Translations under genes and position numbers: made by a program
NCBI GenBank assembly: GCA_017854585.1
Contig: JAFMHK010000008.1
Location: 63,286-119,036, forward strand
Direction: 5' to 3'
Source: Paracoccaceae bacterium
Lineage (GTDB): Bacteria > Pseudomonadota > Alphaproteobacteria > Rhodobacterales > Rhodobacteraceae
Length of the DNA stretch: 55,751 nt
Shown here: piece by piece, positions 19,816 through 28,825 of the stretch
Position numbering within the stretch: the stretch's first letter is position 1
How the letters are laid out: each line of letters opens with the position of its first letter
Notes under the pieces: generated by a model
What the model was told of the DNA's origin: nothing
Database searches by the model: none
Seen by the model: only the letters and a program-made list of their open reading frames with translations

Positions 19816-21075
19816 ATGAACCGCGCGAAATTGCCGACGATCTTCATCATGCTGACCGTCACGCTGGATGCGATGGGTATCGGGCTGATCCTGCCGGTCA
19901 TGCCCGATCTGATTGCCGAAGTGCGCGGAACCAACTTGTCCGATGCCGCATTGTGGGGCGGCATTCTGTCGGCCTGCTATGCGATCATGCAATTCGGCTT
20001 TTCGCCCACGCTTGGCAATTTAAGCGACAGATTCGGACGGCGTCCGATCTTGTTGGTGTCGATGGCGGTCATGGCGCTGGACTATGTCGTGATGGCGGTG
20101 GCCGGGACAATCTGGTTGCTGTTGGTGGGGCGGATCGTGGCAGGCATGGCGGCGGCAACCCATTCGACCGCTTTGGCCTTCATGGCCGACATCTCGGACA
20201 AGTCCAAGCGATCACAGAATTTCGGTTTGATCTCGGCTGGTTTTGGAATGGGGTTCATCCTTGGCCCGATGGTTGGCGGATTGTTGGGTGATCTTGATCC
20301 GCGTGCGCCTTTCGTTGCTGCCGCGATCCTTGCCGGTGCAAATTTCGTCTTTGGCTGGTTCGTGCTGCCAGAAAGCCTGCCGCGGGAAAAACGCCGGGCA
20401 TTCAACTGGCGCCGGGCCAACCCTGCTGGTGGGTTGATGGCGATCGGCAAGCTGCCGGGGATCAAATGGCTGCTGGCTGTCATGCTGGCCTACCAGATAT
20501 CCAACTTCGTCTATCCAGCGATCTGGGCCTACTACACCCAAGCCGCATTCGGTTGGTCGCCGCGCATGGTGGGGCTGTCTCTGGCGGGCTATGGCGTGTC
20601 GATCGCCATCGTTCAGGCGGTGTTGATCCGTGTCGCGCTGGCTCGGTTGGGCGAGATCCGAGCAGTCTGGTGGGGCCTGATCCTGAATGCGGCCTGTCTG
20701 GTCGCATATGGTCTTGCGACCGAGGCATGGATGATATGGCTGCTGATCCCGATTTCGGCGATGGGGGCCATCGTGGCGCCGGCGATGCAAGGCATCATGA
20801 GCAGTGCGGCCGGTGACGACCAGCAGGGCGAACTGCAAGGGGTGTTGTCGTCCCTTTCGGCCCTGTCGATGATCATTTCACCATTGGCGATGACACAGGC
20901 CTTTTTCTGGTTCACGCGCGACGGCGTCGGGCTTTATCTGCCCGGTGCGCCATTCTTGCTGGCGGCGGTCCTGATGGCCGTGTCATTCGGCATATTCGCA
21001 ATGACGCGCAGCGTTGCGCAGGCGGTTCCTGAGGTAAAGGCCGCGCGAACCGATGCCTCTGGCGGCAAGACTTGA
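19816..21075 (+). CDS. MFS transporter, TetA-like (TCR/Tet) group
   Basis: The 419-residue protein has 12 predicted membrane helices and the Tet-type motif A in GNLSDRFGRRPILL between helices 2 and 3. It opens with LDAMGIGLILPVMPDLI, typical of the TCR/Tet group. Such names do not prove tetracycline export; many alphaproteobacterial members have unknown substrates. I chose the ATG at 19816 with the ribosome site CGGAGGCGGA; a GTG 11 codons earlier is possible. Its position behind pcaDB suggests, but does not show, a role in aromatic-acid transport. Confidence 0.88.
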   Translation: MNRAKLPTIFIMLTVTLDAMGIGLILPVMPDLIAEVRGTNLSDAALWGGILSACYAIMQFGFSPTLGNLSDRFGRRPILLVSMAVMALDYVVMAVAGTIWLLLVGRIVAGMAAATHSTALAFMADISDKSKRSQNFGLISAGFGMGFILGPMVGGLLGDLDPRAPFVAAAILAGANFVFGWFVLPESLPREKRRAFNWRRANPAGGLMAIGKLPGIKWLLAVMLAYQISNFVYPAIWAYYTQAAFGWSPRMVGLSLAGYGVSIAIVQAVLIRVALARLGEIRAVWWGLILNAACLVAYGLATEAWMIWLLIPISAMGAIVAPAMQGIMSSAAGDDQQGELQGVLSSLSALSMIISPLAMTQAFFWFTRDGVGLYLPGAPFLLAAVLMAVSFGIFAMTRSVAQAVPEVKAARTDASGGKT

Positions 21076-21093
21076 AGAACAAGGATACTGCGC

Positions 21094-22071
21094 TCAGTCA
21101 GCCTCGGTCAGGATCTGGGCAAAGAGCGACGGATCGACATTGCCGCCCGAAATGGTAACGATCACCGTATTCGTCTTGATCTGATCCGCGTGAAACAGCG
21201 CTGCAGCAAGGGCAACCGCGCCACCGGGTTCAGCCACAAGCTTTAGCCGGGTAAAGGCATGACGCATGCTCGCGCGCGTTTCGTCGTCTGATACGACCAA
21301 CGCCGGACCACACAGGCGGTGCATGATGGGAAACGTGATGTTCCCCGGCGCAGGGGTGATGATTGCATCGCAAAGGCCGACTTGTGGTCCGTTATTCGTC
21401 TGGATTGCACCAGCCACCAAGGACCGTGCGACATCGTCAAACCCTTCAGGTTCAACCGGACGGACAGTCATCGCGGGGGCGTGGTGCTCCAGCGCCAGCG
21501 CGATACCCGAGGTCAGACCGCCACCCCCACAACAGACCAGAACATCGGCATCGGTTATTCCAAGCTCTGCCGCCTGTTCCGCTATCTCGAGGCCACAGGT
21601 CCCCTGCCCGGCGATCACCTGAGGCTCGTCATAGGGTTTGATCAGGGTCAGGCCGCGTTCTGCCGCAAGACGGTCACCGATCTCGTTCCTGTCCTCGCCA
21701 CCGGCACGATCATACAACACCACATCGGCCCCGAGGGCGCGGGTATTTGCGATCTTCAAGGCCGGCGCATCAGCCGGCATGATGATGGTGGAGGGAACGC
21801 CGTGCAGTTTGGCCGCGTAGGCCACGCCTTGCGCATGGTTGCCGGACGAAAACGCGATGACGCCGCGTGCCCGCGCGACCGGATCAAGCGCCGACAGTGC
21901 CGCCCAACCGCCGCGAAACTTGAAGCTGCCGGTATGCTGCAGGCATTCAGGTTTGATCAGGACCCGACGACCGGCGATCTCGTCCAGAAACGGCGACGAT
22001 AGCAGTGGGGTGCGCCTCACATGCCCCGCAAGGCGTTCGGCTGCGGCGTGGATCATGGAAATATCGGTCAT
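21094..22071 (-). CDS. PLP-dependent threonine/serine dehydratase-like enzyme
   Basis: A 325-residue fold-type II PLP enzyme. The cofactor lysine is in SFKFRGG, the substrate loop is SSGNHAQGVA, and the phosphate-binding glycine loop is CGGGGLTSG. There is no C-terminal ACT regulatory domain, so it resembles catabolic threonine dehydratase, serine racemase or threo-3-hydroxyaspartate dehydratase rather than biosynthetic IlvA. It is the last gene of a three-gene operon; its start overlaps the stop of the hydrolase gene (22068-22071, ATGA). The exact substrate is uncertain. Confidence 0.9.
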   Translation of the reverse strand: MTDISMIHAAAERLAGHVRRTPLLSSPFLDEIAGRRVLIKPECLQHTGSFKFRGGWAALSALDPVARARGVIAFSSGNHAQGVAYAAKLHGVPSTIIMPADAPALKIANTRALGADVVLYDRAGGEDRNEIGDRLAAERGLTLIKPYDEPQVIAGQGTCGLEIAEQAAELGITDADVLVCCGGGGLTSGIALALEHHAPAMTVRPVEPEGFDDVARSLVAGAIQTNNGPQVGLCDAIITPAPGNITFPIMHRLCGPALVVSDDETRASMRHAFTRLKLVAEPGGAVALAAALFHADQIKTNTVIVTISGGNVDPSLFAQILTEAD

Positions 22072-22901
22072 GGGATCAGGTCCAGAAAGTCAGAGATCAG
22101 TTTGATGGAGGCAGGTTCATCCAGAAATGGCACATGCCCCCGGTCGGGCAGATCTGCAAAGAGCATATCGGGGCGGCGGCGACGCATCTCGGCCGCCGTG
22201 TCCCCGGACAAGATATTGGACGCTGCCCCCCGCAGCAACGCAAGCGGCAACCCGTCGAACGCATCGAACAGCGGCCAAAGATCAGGGGCGGGCGCATCAG
22301 GCGCGAAACTGGATGCGACCGCATCCCGAAGCGCCGGATCGTAACGCAGACGCAGGCCATCGGGTGCCTCGGTCCAGAGGCGGCGTACGAAGGCTGCCCA
22401 TGTAGATGGAGGGACGTTGCGAAAGCTGTCGGCATAAACAGAAGGCATCGCAGCCGCAGCGGCATCGAAGTTGGGATAAGGCGGCGGCTTGCCAATGTAG
22501 TCCATGATGTATTTCAGCCCCTCGGGCGCGACCACGGGGCCGACATCATTGAGAAACACACCCGCCAGACGCGCCTTGGCCGTCATTGCCAGCACCATGG
22601 CCACAAGCCCGCCGCGTGACGTGCCCAGAATGGCGACCTTCTCCAATCCGAGATGATCCAGCAAGGACAGCACATCGGCGGCCTCTTGCGGAATGCTGTA
22701 GGTCTGGAAAGGCGCGTGACCCGACGCGCCGCGACCGCGAAAATCCATGCGAATGATCCGCGCGCGGTCGGAAAACGCCGCAACGACCGGATCGAAGTCA
22801 TCCATGTTGCGCGTCAGCCCCGGCAGGCACAGCAGCGGTGTGCCCTGCCCGTGGTCATCAAAGGCCAGCCGGACCCCGTCGGATGCCGTTGCGTACATCA
22901 T
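22068..22901 (-). CDS. Alpha/beta hydrolase
   Basis: A 277-residue alpha/beta-hydrolase-fold protein with the oxyanion-side motif CLPGLTRN, the DFRGRGASG motif, the nucleophile elbow GTSRGGLVA and a C-terminal catalytic histidine in PDRGHVPFLDEP. It could be an esterase, lactonase or C-C bond hydrolase; the sequence does not decide. It sits between the dehalogenase and dehydratase genes and overlaps both by ATGA, so the three are almost certainly one transcript. Two adjacent ATG codons begin the gene; the first is annotated. Confidence 0.88.
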   Translation of the reverse strand: MMYATASDGVRLAFDDHGQGTPLLCLPGLTRNMDDFDPVVAAFSDRARIIRMDFRGRGASGHAPFQTYSIPQEAADVLSLLDHLGLEKVAILGTSRGGLVAMVLAMTAKARLAGVFLNDVGPVVAPEGLKYIMDYIGKPPPYPNFDAAAAAMPSVYADSFRNVPPSTWAAFVRRLWTEAPDGLRLRYDPALRDAVASSFAPDAPAPDLWPLFDAFDGLPLALLRGAASNILSGDTAAEMRRRRPDMLFADLPDRGHVPFLDEPASIKLISDFLDLIP

Positions 22902-23587
22902 TGCAGGCCCACAATCTGCGGAACCAACGTCAGATCCGGCGCGGTTCGCGCAGGACGCCCCGGCAACCGATCCATTGGTTCGCCGCTACGGTTGACCCAC
23001 AAGGTTTCAAACCCATAAGCGGCCGCCCCTGCCGCGTCCCACCCGTTTGAACTGACAAAAAGCACCTCGGAGGGCGCACATCCGAAGCGGGCGCCGACCA
23101 TGTCATAGACCCTGCTGGACGGCTTGAAGATACCGACATCATCAACGCTGAGGACGGCATCGAGGGTCTCGGTGATGCCCGCACTTTCTACCGCACCCTT
23201 CAACATCGCTGGCGACCCGTTGGACAAGATCGCCGTTTCCAGCCCGCCAGACTTGAGCGCGCCCAGCATCGCGGGAACCTCGGGATAGGCGGCAAGGGTC
23301 CAGTAGAGGCCAAGAAGGGTTTCGCGCAATTCGGGATCATCAAGCCTTGCAGCTTCCAGTGCCCAATCCAGACCATCCTGCGTTACCTGCCAGAAACCAC
23401 AGTAATCACCCGTGACGGCACGAAGCCAAGTATACTGTAGCTGCTTGGTGCGCCAATTGGCCGAGACCTGCGGCCAGACAGCCGCGAAGGTCTCTTGACC
23501 GGGCTGTTGGGCAACCGCCCGAGCTGCCGCGTTCACATCGAACAATGTGCCATAAGCGTCGAAGACGCATACCTTGATGTCGCGCAT
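22898..23587 (-). CDS. Haloacid dehalogenase type II (HAD superfamily)
   Basis: A 229-residue L-2-haloacid dehalogenase-like protein: motif I VFDAYGTLFDV with the nucleophilic Asp, motif II ILSNGSP, a lysine in GIFKPSSRVYD, and SSNGWDAAGA as the last motif. This layout is that of true type II haloacid dehalogenases, which release halide from 2-haloalkanoates, though related phosphatases cannot be excluded. The start at 23587 gives MRDIKVCVFDAYG, as in the family. It heads an operon with the hydrolase and dehydratase genes, and is divergent from the FKBP gene. Confidence 0.9.
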   Translation of the reverse strand: MRDIKVCVFDAYGTLFDVNAAARAVAQQPGQETFAAVWPQVSANWRTKQLQYTWLRAVTGDYCGFWQVTQDGLDWALEAARLDDPELRETLLGLYWTLAAYPEVPAMLGALKSGGLETAILSNGSPAMLKGAVESAGITETLDAVLSVDDVGIFKPSSRVYDMVGARFGCAPSEVLFVSSNGWDAAGAAAYGFETLWVNRSGEPMDRLPGRPARTAPDLTLVPQIVGLQ

Positions 23588-23762
23588 CGGTACCCCCAGA
23601 TATTTGGCCGACCTTGCCATGTCACGCCGACCGCGACAATTCGGAACATGGGGGTTTCGGCCCCGCTCCGGACCCTTTAAGTTCAATGCCGAATCCGATG
23701 CGGCGCACCTGCAGGACCCCTGCAGCCCCGCGAAATCCACTTTCCAAAGATCCGAGGCCTTC

Positions 23763-24191
23763 ATGACGCAAGCAAAAGCAGGCGATACCGTCGCCATTCA
23801 TTACACCGGCACCCTGAGCGATGGCACAACATTCGATAGCTCCGAAGGGCGCGACCCGCTGTCGTTCACGATGGGACAAGGCCAGATTATCCCCGGACTG
23901 GAATCCGCTTTGGACGGGATGACGGTTGGCGAACAGAAAACCGTGACCGTTCCCGCCGATCAGGCCTATGGACAACATCACGCCGAAGGTTTGCAGCAAG
24001 TCCCACGGGAGGCGATTCCGGCTGACATCCCATTGGAGGTGGGGATGCAGTTGCAGATGCAGACACCCGATGGGCAGGTAATGCCGGTGACCGTCACTGA
24101 GATGAGCGAAGCCGAGGTGACGCTTGATGCCAACCATCCTTTGGCCGGACAGGACCTGACATTCGCGGTTGAGGTCGTCACGATCGGCTGA
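23763..24191 (+). CDS. FKBP-type peptidyl-prolyl isomerase (SlyD-like)
   Basis: A 142-residue SlyD-type prolyl isomerase and chaperone with an FKBP domain (HYTGTLSDGTTFDSS, GQGQIIPGLESAL) interrupted by an IF-type flap after AYGQHHAEG. It lacks the histidine-rich metal-binding tail of E. coli SlyD and any signal peptide, so it should act in the cytoplasm on folding proteins. The ATG at 23763 gives MTQAKAGDTVAIHYTG, the family start. It is convergent with fabI and divergent from the dehalogenase gene. Confidence 0.93.
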   Translation: MTQAKAGDTVAIHYTGTLSDGTTFDSSEGRDPLSFTMGQGQIIPGLESALDGMTVGEQKTVTVPADQAYGQHHAEGLQQVPREAIPADIPLEVGMQLQMQTPDGQVMPVTVTEMSEAEVTLDANHPLAGQDLTFAVEVVTIG

Positions 24192-24255
24192 CCCATATCG
24201 AAACTGATGCGCGGGCTGTGATACCACGATTGGCTATTCCACAACGCCAACTTCG

Positions 24256-24366
24256 TCACATTGTCCGTGCCCAGCGGCGATCAACGATCTCCACCAAGGT
24301 GATCTTCAGGTCTGACCGATGCAAAAAGTCGGCAATGATCAGGCGCTGATGATCGCGCCGACAGAC
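24256..24366 (-). pseudogene. Possible remnant of a small gene, DUF488-like C-terminus
   Basis: Just after fabI, the minus strand reads a short segment containing CSAASVCRRDHQRLIIADFL and ending at a TGA. The C-rich start, the CRRDH core and the helix that follows resemble the C-terminal end of DUF488 proteins, but no start codon, ribosome site or N-terminal part is present because the region upstream is fabI in another frame. It may be a decayed gene tail or chance. Low confidence. Confidence 0.25.
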
Positions 24367-24376
24367 TGACGCCGCG

Positions 24377-25165
24377 CTACAGGTTTTCGGGCTGCAACAT
24401 GCCCAGAACATGGTATCCGCCATCGACCGTGATGATTTCACCCGTTGTGCAGCAGCCGTGGTCGGATGCCAGATAGACTGCCGTGCCGCCGATTGCTTCA
24501 AGTGTTGCGTTCTTGCGCATTGGCGCATTTGCCTCGGTCGTCTTGAACGTCTTGCGCGCCCCGCCGATTGCCGCACCGGCAAGCGTCTTCATCGGCCCAG
24601 GTGAGATTGCATTCACACGGATTTGCTGAGGCCCAAGATCATTGGCCAAGTAGCGGACCGAGCTTTCCAAGGCGGCCTTGGCCACGCCCATGACATTGTA
24701 GAACGGTGTAACTCTGTTCGAGCCCTGATAGGTCAGCGTAATGAGGCTGCCGCCCTCTGGCATAAGTTCCGCAGCCCGACGCGCCACATCGATAAACGAA
24801 TAACAACTGATCGTAAGCGAATTGCGGAAGTTGTCGCGACTGGTGTTGATGAAACGGCCAGTCAGTTCGTTCTTGTCGGAAAAAGCGATGGCATGCACGA
24901 CGAAATCCAGCGTGCCCCATTCTGCTTTGAGTTTGGCAAAACACGCGTCCATCGACGCATCGTCATTCACATCGACATCGACCATGAGGTTGCTGCCGAC
25001 CGAGGCGGCCAAAGGTTCGACCCGCTTGCCGAACGCGTCCCCCTGATATGAAAATGCAAGTTCCGCACCTTCGGCATGCAGCGCCTTTGCAATACCCCAA
25101 GCGATCGAGCGGTCGTTCGCGACCCCCATGATAAGCCCACGCTTGCCCGTCATCAAATTCGCCAT
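24377..25165 (-). CDS. fabI: Enoyl-[acyl-carrier-protein] reductase (NADH)
   Basis: The 262-residue FabI carries out the last reduction of fatty-acid elongation. It is a divergent short-chain dehydrogenase with GVANDRSIAWGIA at the cofactor site, Tyr146 and the Tyr156-x6-Lys163 catalytic pair in FYNVMGVAKAAL, and the end motif ITVDGGYH. The ATG at 25165 gives MANLMTGKRG; it starts only 7 bases after the fabB stop, so fabA-fabB-fabI looks like one transcription unit. Confidence 0.97.
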   Translation of the reverse strand: MANLMTGKRGLIMGVANDRSIAWGIAKALHAEGAELAFSYQGDAFGKRVEPLAASVGSNLMVDVDVNDDASMDACFAKLKAEWGTLDFVVHAIAFSDKNELTGRFINTSRDNFRNSLTISCYSFIDVARRAAELMPEGGSLITLTYQGSNRVTPFYNVMGVAKAALESSVRYLANDLGPQQIRVNAISPGPMKTLAGAAIGGARKTFKTTEANAPMRKNATLEAIGGTAVYLASDHGCCTTGEIITVDGGYHVLGMLQPENL

Positions 25166-25172
25166 GTCAAAT

Positions 25173-26402
25173 TTATCCGTCAAAGCGGGACAACAGCATC
25201 GAGCCGTTGGTTCCCCCGAAACCAAAGGAGTTCGTCATCACTGTATCAAGGCCCGCGTTGTCCAGACGTCTCGTCGCAATTTCCGAAGGATCCAGACTGG
25301 GGTCCAGATTTTCCACGTTGATGGACGGTGCAATAAAATCGTCCTGCAACATCAGCAGGCAATAGACCGCCTCTTGCGCGCCGGTGGCGCCTTGGCTGTG
25401 GCCAGTCATTGACTTGGTCGAACTGATCGGTGGGGTCGTGCCCCGACCGAACACGCGGCGCACTGCCTCTACCTCGCCCACGTCGCCCACGGGGGTGCTG
25501 GTGCCGTGCGCGTTGATATAACTGATCTTTCTGCCCTCAGGCAGCGTCCGCAACGCACCGCGCATGGCACGTTCACCACCTTCACCAGAGGGTGCAACCA
25601 TGTCTGCGCCGTCAGATGTCGCCGAGAAACCCGTCACTTCTGCGTAGATCTTTGCGCCGCGCGCCTGAGCGTGTTCCAGACTTTCCAGCACCACCATTGC
25701 GCCACCTCCAGCAATCACAAATCCATCGCGATCCTTGTCAAAGGCACGGCTGGCGCGCGTGGGCGTGTCGTTGAACTTGGACGACATCGCACCCATCGCA
25801 TCGAAAAGGCATGACAGCGTCCAATCGAGTTCTTCACCGCCACCCGCGAACATGATGTCTTGGTTGCCCAGCGCCACCTGCCCCGCCGCCATTCCGATAC
25901 AATGAAGCGATGTGGAGCAAGCCGACGTTATGGAAAAGTTCATACCCTTGATCTTGAAGGCCGTGGCAAGGTTGGCGCTGATTGTAGATGACATGCATTT
26001 CGGCACTGCAAACGGGCCGATACGCTTGGTCGCCCCGGTGCTGAGAACGGTTTGATGGGCCGCGAACAGGGCCGACGTCGATGGCCCGCCGGAGCCGGCG
26101 ATCAATCCAGTCATCGGGCTCACGATCTGCGCCTCGCTCAGGCTTGAATCGGCAATAGCCTGCGTCATGGCAATATGGGCATAGGCGGCACCCGGCCCCA
26201 TGAACCGGAGGGTGCGCTTGTCCACATGATCGCTGACGTCGATCTTGAGCGTCCCTGCAATCTGGCTGCGAAACCCATGCTCGGCCATTTCGGCACTTGC
26301 CTCGATACCCGACCTGCCAGCCTTCAATGCTTCCGCCACTTCGGTAGCGGAATTGCCGATCGGTGAAACGATACCCAATCCTGTCACGACAACACGGCGC
26401 AT
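25173..26402 (-). CDS. fabB: Beta-ketoacyl-ACP synthase I
   Basis: A 409-residue condensing enzyme needed to extend unsaturated intermediates made by FabA. The Cys-His-His triad is visible: the cysteine in ITSACSTSLHC, one histidine in NAHGTSTPVGD and the other in MTGHSQGATG. Coupling with fabA and fabI identifies it as FabB rather than FabF; a separate fabF lies near 48-49 kb. The ribosome site GGAGGAG precedes the start. About 277 bases separate it from fabA, an unusually long gap for this operon, with an 11-base tandem repeat inside. Confidence 0.97.
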   Translation of the reverse strand: MRRVVVTGLGIVSPIGNSATEVAEALKAGRSGIEASAEMAEHGFRSQIAGTLKIDVSDHVDKRTLRFMGPGAAYAHIAMTQAIADSSLSEAQIVSPMTGLIAGSGGPSTSALFAAHQTVLSTGATKRIGPFAVPKCMSSTISANLATAFKIKGMNFSITSACSTSLHCIGMAAGQVALGNQDIMFAGGGEELDWTLSCLFDAMGAMSSKFNDTPTRASRAFDKDRDGFVIAGGGAMVVLESLEHAQARGAKIYAEVTGFSATSDGADMVAPSGEGGERAMRGALRTLPEGRKISYINAHGTSTPVGDVGEVEAVRRVFGRGTTPPISSTKSMTGHSQGATGAQEAVYCLLMLQDDFIAPSINVENLDPSLDPSEIATRRLDNAGLDTVMTNSFGFGGTNGSMLLSRFDG

Positions 26403-26679
26403 TCCCGTTCTCCTCCAGTAATACCCTCTCCGTCTACGACAGCGAAGCCGAACAACGCAACCGGATTGCAGGGCCGCCATCACAGCAGGCCTACCATGAA
26501 GGGGGGCGTGAACACGGAATGATCAGCGGGCGGAGGGGATCGCACAGGGTTCAAACACGGTTCAAATACAGTCCGTCGTATTCCGCCGCGATCACGGAAT
26601 AGATGGCTACCGCCGGAACACGCGTCAGCAATTAGGAATTTTGGATGCAGACCTTGGGGGCGCGAGCCGGGCGTGTCGG
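26403..26679 (-). other. Intergenic spacer between fabA and fabB
   Basis: This 277-base non-coding stretch holds the fabB ribosome site and a tandem 11-base repeat on the plus strand (GGTTCAAACAC then GGTTCAAATAC, 26548-26569). I see no gene or clear terminator. Its length suggests that fabB-fabI may have their own promoter. Confidence 0.5.
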
Positions 26680-27189
26680 TCAGCTTTCGCTGAGCGCAAC
26701 CTTCATGTCCTTGACCAGATAGATGGTTTCGCCATCGGCTTCCACCCGTCCGTCGGCAACCCCCATCGTCAGGCGCCGTGTCTGGATCGCCTTGGTGAAA
26801 TCCACATGATAGGTGAGCATCTTGCGGTCTGGGCGCACCATGCCTGTCAGTTTGACTTCGCCCACACCCAGCGCATAGCCCCGCCCCTGCCAGCCGCGCC
26901 AGCCAAGGTTGAAACCCGTCAGTTGCCACAACCCGTCAAGACCCAGACAGCCCGGCATGATGGGGTTGCCCGGAAAATGGCAGCCGAAAAACCAAAGGTC
27001 CGGTGTGATGTCGAATTCGGCCACCACATGGCCCTTGCCATGCGCCCCGCCATCGCCCGAGATGTCAGTGATCCGATCCATCATCAGCATGGGCGGTTCG
27101 GGCAACTGCGCATTGCCGGGGCCAAACAATTCACCCCGCGCACAAGCCAAAAGCGCGTCCTTGTCAAAGCTTGTCGGATACTCGGTCAT
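26680..27189 (-). CDS. fabA: 3-hydroxydecanoyl-ACP dehydratase/isomerase
   Basis: A 169-residue FabA, the enzyme that introduces the cis double bond in anaerobic-type unsaturated fatty acid synthesis. The hot-dog-fold active site is [25 protein letters not shown], with the catalytic His and Asp in place. The start at 27189 gives [13 protein letters not shown], as in relatives. It leads the fabA-fabB-fabI set, and its upstream region is shared with the small secreted-protein genes and, further on, irr, an arrangement common in Rhodobacterales and Rhizobiales apart from the inserted small genes. Confidence 0.97.
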   Translation of the reverse strand: MTEYPTSFDKDALLACARGELFGPGNAQLPEPPMLMMDRITDISGDGGAHGKGHVVAEFDITPDLWFFGCHFPGNPIMPGCLGLDGLWQLTGFNLGWRGWQGRGYALGVGEVKLTGMVRPDRKMLTYHVDFTKAIQTRRLTMGVADGRVEADGETIYLVKDMKVALSES

Positions 27190-27465
27190 GTGTTCCCCCG
27201 CCTGATCCTGTCTCGGGCCTTGTTGGCAAGCGGCCCGACATTTGCGTACGCGTTTACCATCGCGCGCGTTGAAGAGGCAAGGGTGAGGGCCGAAAGGGTT
27301 CCCCGCGCACGCCGCGCCTGCGGGATGGGCGGCCAAGGTGAAAGGGTTTGTATACCCGAGACGGCTTCGGTTACCATATTAGAGGGTGTTTGCCGCTCTA
27401 CACCTCTCCATAGGCGGCGGCATCCCGACCGTGTTAAAACGTTCGCCGAAGAAATGGACGACGTC

Positions 27466-27696
27466 ATGAAGCCCATTCTTACTACCGCCACAGTTCTGGT
27501 CCTTGCCGCACCAACCGTAGCCCAAACCTACGAGACCCGACCCGCCTTGTGTTTCGATAATGCGGACTGGGACTACACGAACACGTATCTGACGGATGAC
27601 CTTCCTGGTCAGGTGGCTTTGGGTGCGATCCATCAAAGCGGCGATCAATTCTACTATTATCAAGTCACACAACGCGTGAATGGGCAGGAAACCTGA
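27466..27696 (+). CDS. Small secreted protein of unknown function
   Basis: A 76-residue protein with a clear Sec signal peptide (KPILTTATVLVLAAPTVAQ) and a mature part of about 55 residues starting near TYETRP, rich in Tyr and Asp. No known domain is recognised. An ATG four codons earlier (27454) is an alternative start. It lies upstream of a second small secreted protein on the same strand with the same TYET motif at the mature N-terminus, so the two may be distant paralogues. Confidence 0.6.
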   Translation: MKPILTTATVLVLAAPTVAQTYETRPALCFDNADWDYTNTYLTDDLPGQVALGAIHQSGDQFYYYQVTQRVNGQET

Positions 27697-27788
27697 GAAT
27701 GCCAGCCCTTATTGCAAGGCGAACGACACCTGCGGGACACCGATAACGAACCGCCCAAGGGTGCGATGCCAACATCGAAGGAAACGAC

Positions 27789-28040
27789 ATGAAATATCTT
27801 CTGGCGCTCTGCGCCGTACTTGCATTCGCGGTGCCCGCAGTCGCAGAAACCTATGAAACCGCGTGGTCGGCAAGTGCCTGCAAGTATGATGCGCAGGGCA
27901 ACTTCGTGAGCCAGAGCGAAGAAGTCTACTTGGTCACGGCAGACGAGATGGGCGTGATCCAAAACGATGAAGGAAACCTCCGGGTCTACTACACCCAAAG
28001 CCGTAATTGCCAATCGAGCATTGATCCGATCAACAACTGA
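27789..28040 (+). CDS. Small secreted protein of unknown function
   Basis: An 83-residue protein with a signal peptide (KYLLALCAVLAFAVPAVA) and a mature domain of about 64 residues beginning ETYETAW, with two cysteines that could form a disulfide. The ribosome site AAGGAAAC is well placed. It shares the TYET start and a YY-x2-Q-x-R-N-like segment with the preceding small gene. Function unknown; the site between fabA and irr is unusual and a link to iron or envelope stress is only a guess. Confidence 0.7.
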   Translation: MKYLLALCAVLAFAVPAVAETYETAWSASACKYDAQGNFVSQSEEVYLVTADEMGVIQNDEGNLRVYYTQSRNCQSSIDPINN

Positions 28041-28263
28041 AAGCAACGTCGGTTTTCGGCAGCTTGGAACCACCGTTCCCGGTCAAGAGACCGGCCAGGC
28101 GATCCATCCCGCGGCAACCCAAGCGGGCAAACGCGTGGGTGATAGTGCCATTCACGGGCGTTAATGCCGCAATGAACGCCTGGAACCACGCCGCCAAAAG
28201 GAACACTTTTGCATTACGCTATCGCGCCCTATATACATTCTCAATGCGAGGAAAGATCGACCG

Positions 28264-28683
28264 ATGACACCAGAAGCGCTTGAACGCGGAAAGAGTTGGC
28301 TAGGCCAGGCGGAATTGCGTCCGACCCGGCAACGGCTCACGCTGGCCAGCCTTTTGGTGGGCGACGGGCAAGACAGGCATGTCACGGCAGAGGGACTACA
28401 CGAGGCCGTCTTGTCGACAGGCGATCGCGTGTCTCTGGCAACAGTGTACAACACCTTGCGCGCGTTTTGTGATGCAGGCCTGATGCAAGAGGTCACGGTA
28501 GACGGCTCTCGCAGCTATTTTGACACGCGAATGGATGACCACCCGCATTTCTACATGGAAGATGCCGGTGATCTGACGGATGCGCCGAAAATGAGTCTTG
28601 AAATAAAGGCCCTGCCGGATGTGCCGGAGGGCTACGAGATCGCCAAGGTCGACGTGGTGATCCGTCTCCGCCGCAAGGGCTAG
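28264..28683 (+). CDS. irr: Iron response regulator Irr (Fur family)
   Basis: The 139-residue Fur-family protein matches Irr, the heme-responsive iron regulator of alphaproteobacteria, which controls heme synthesis and iron storage genes. The winged helix includes LRPTRQRLTLASLL and LATVYNTLRAF. The histidine cluster reads HPHFY (His93, His95) rather than the HHH of Bradyrhizobium, and there is no N-terminal heme regulatory Cys-Pro motif; both are usual outside Rhizobiales. Its neighbourhood with fabA is a known conserved linkage. The start has the ribosome site GAGGAAAG, and a TATATA stretch upstream may be the promoter -10. Confidence 0.92.
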   Translation: MTPEALERGKSWLGQAELRPTRQRLTLASLLVGDGQDRHVTAEGLHEAVLSTGDRVSLATVYNTLRAFCDAGLMQEVTVDGSRSYFDTRMDDHPHFYMEDAGDLTDAPKMSLEIKALPDVPEGYEIAKVDVVIRLRRKG

Positions 28684-28825
28684 AGCGTCTTCAAAACCCG
28701 CAATTCTCACTTTTGATGCCAGATGACGGGGTGGACTTCGTAATTTCCGCGTTTTCTTCTGGCCTTTGCGCCCGCAGCACGGTAACGCGCTGGCAACTCC
28801 TCATTCCTCACCCAAGGCCAATCTT

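Noticed and set aside
19816..21075. Tetracycline resistance gene
   Set aside because: The TetA-like motifs are general for this MFS group; context and divergence do not support a resistance claim.
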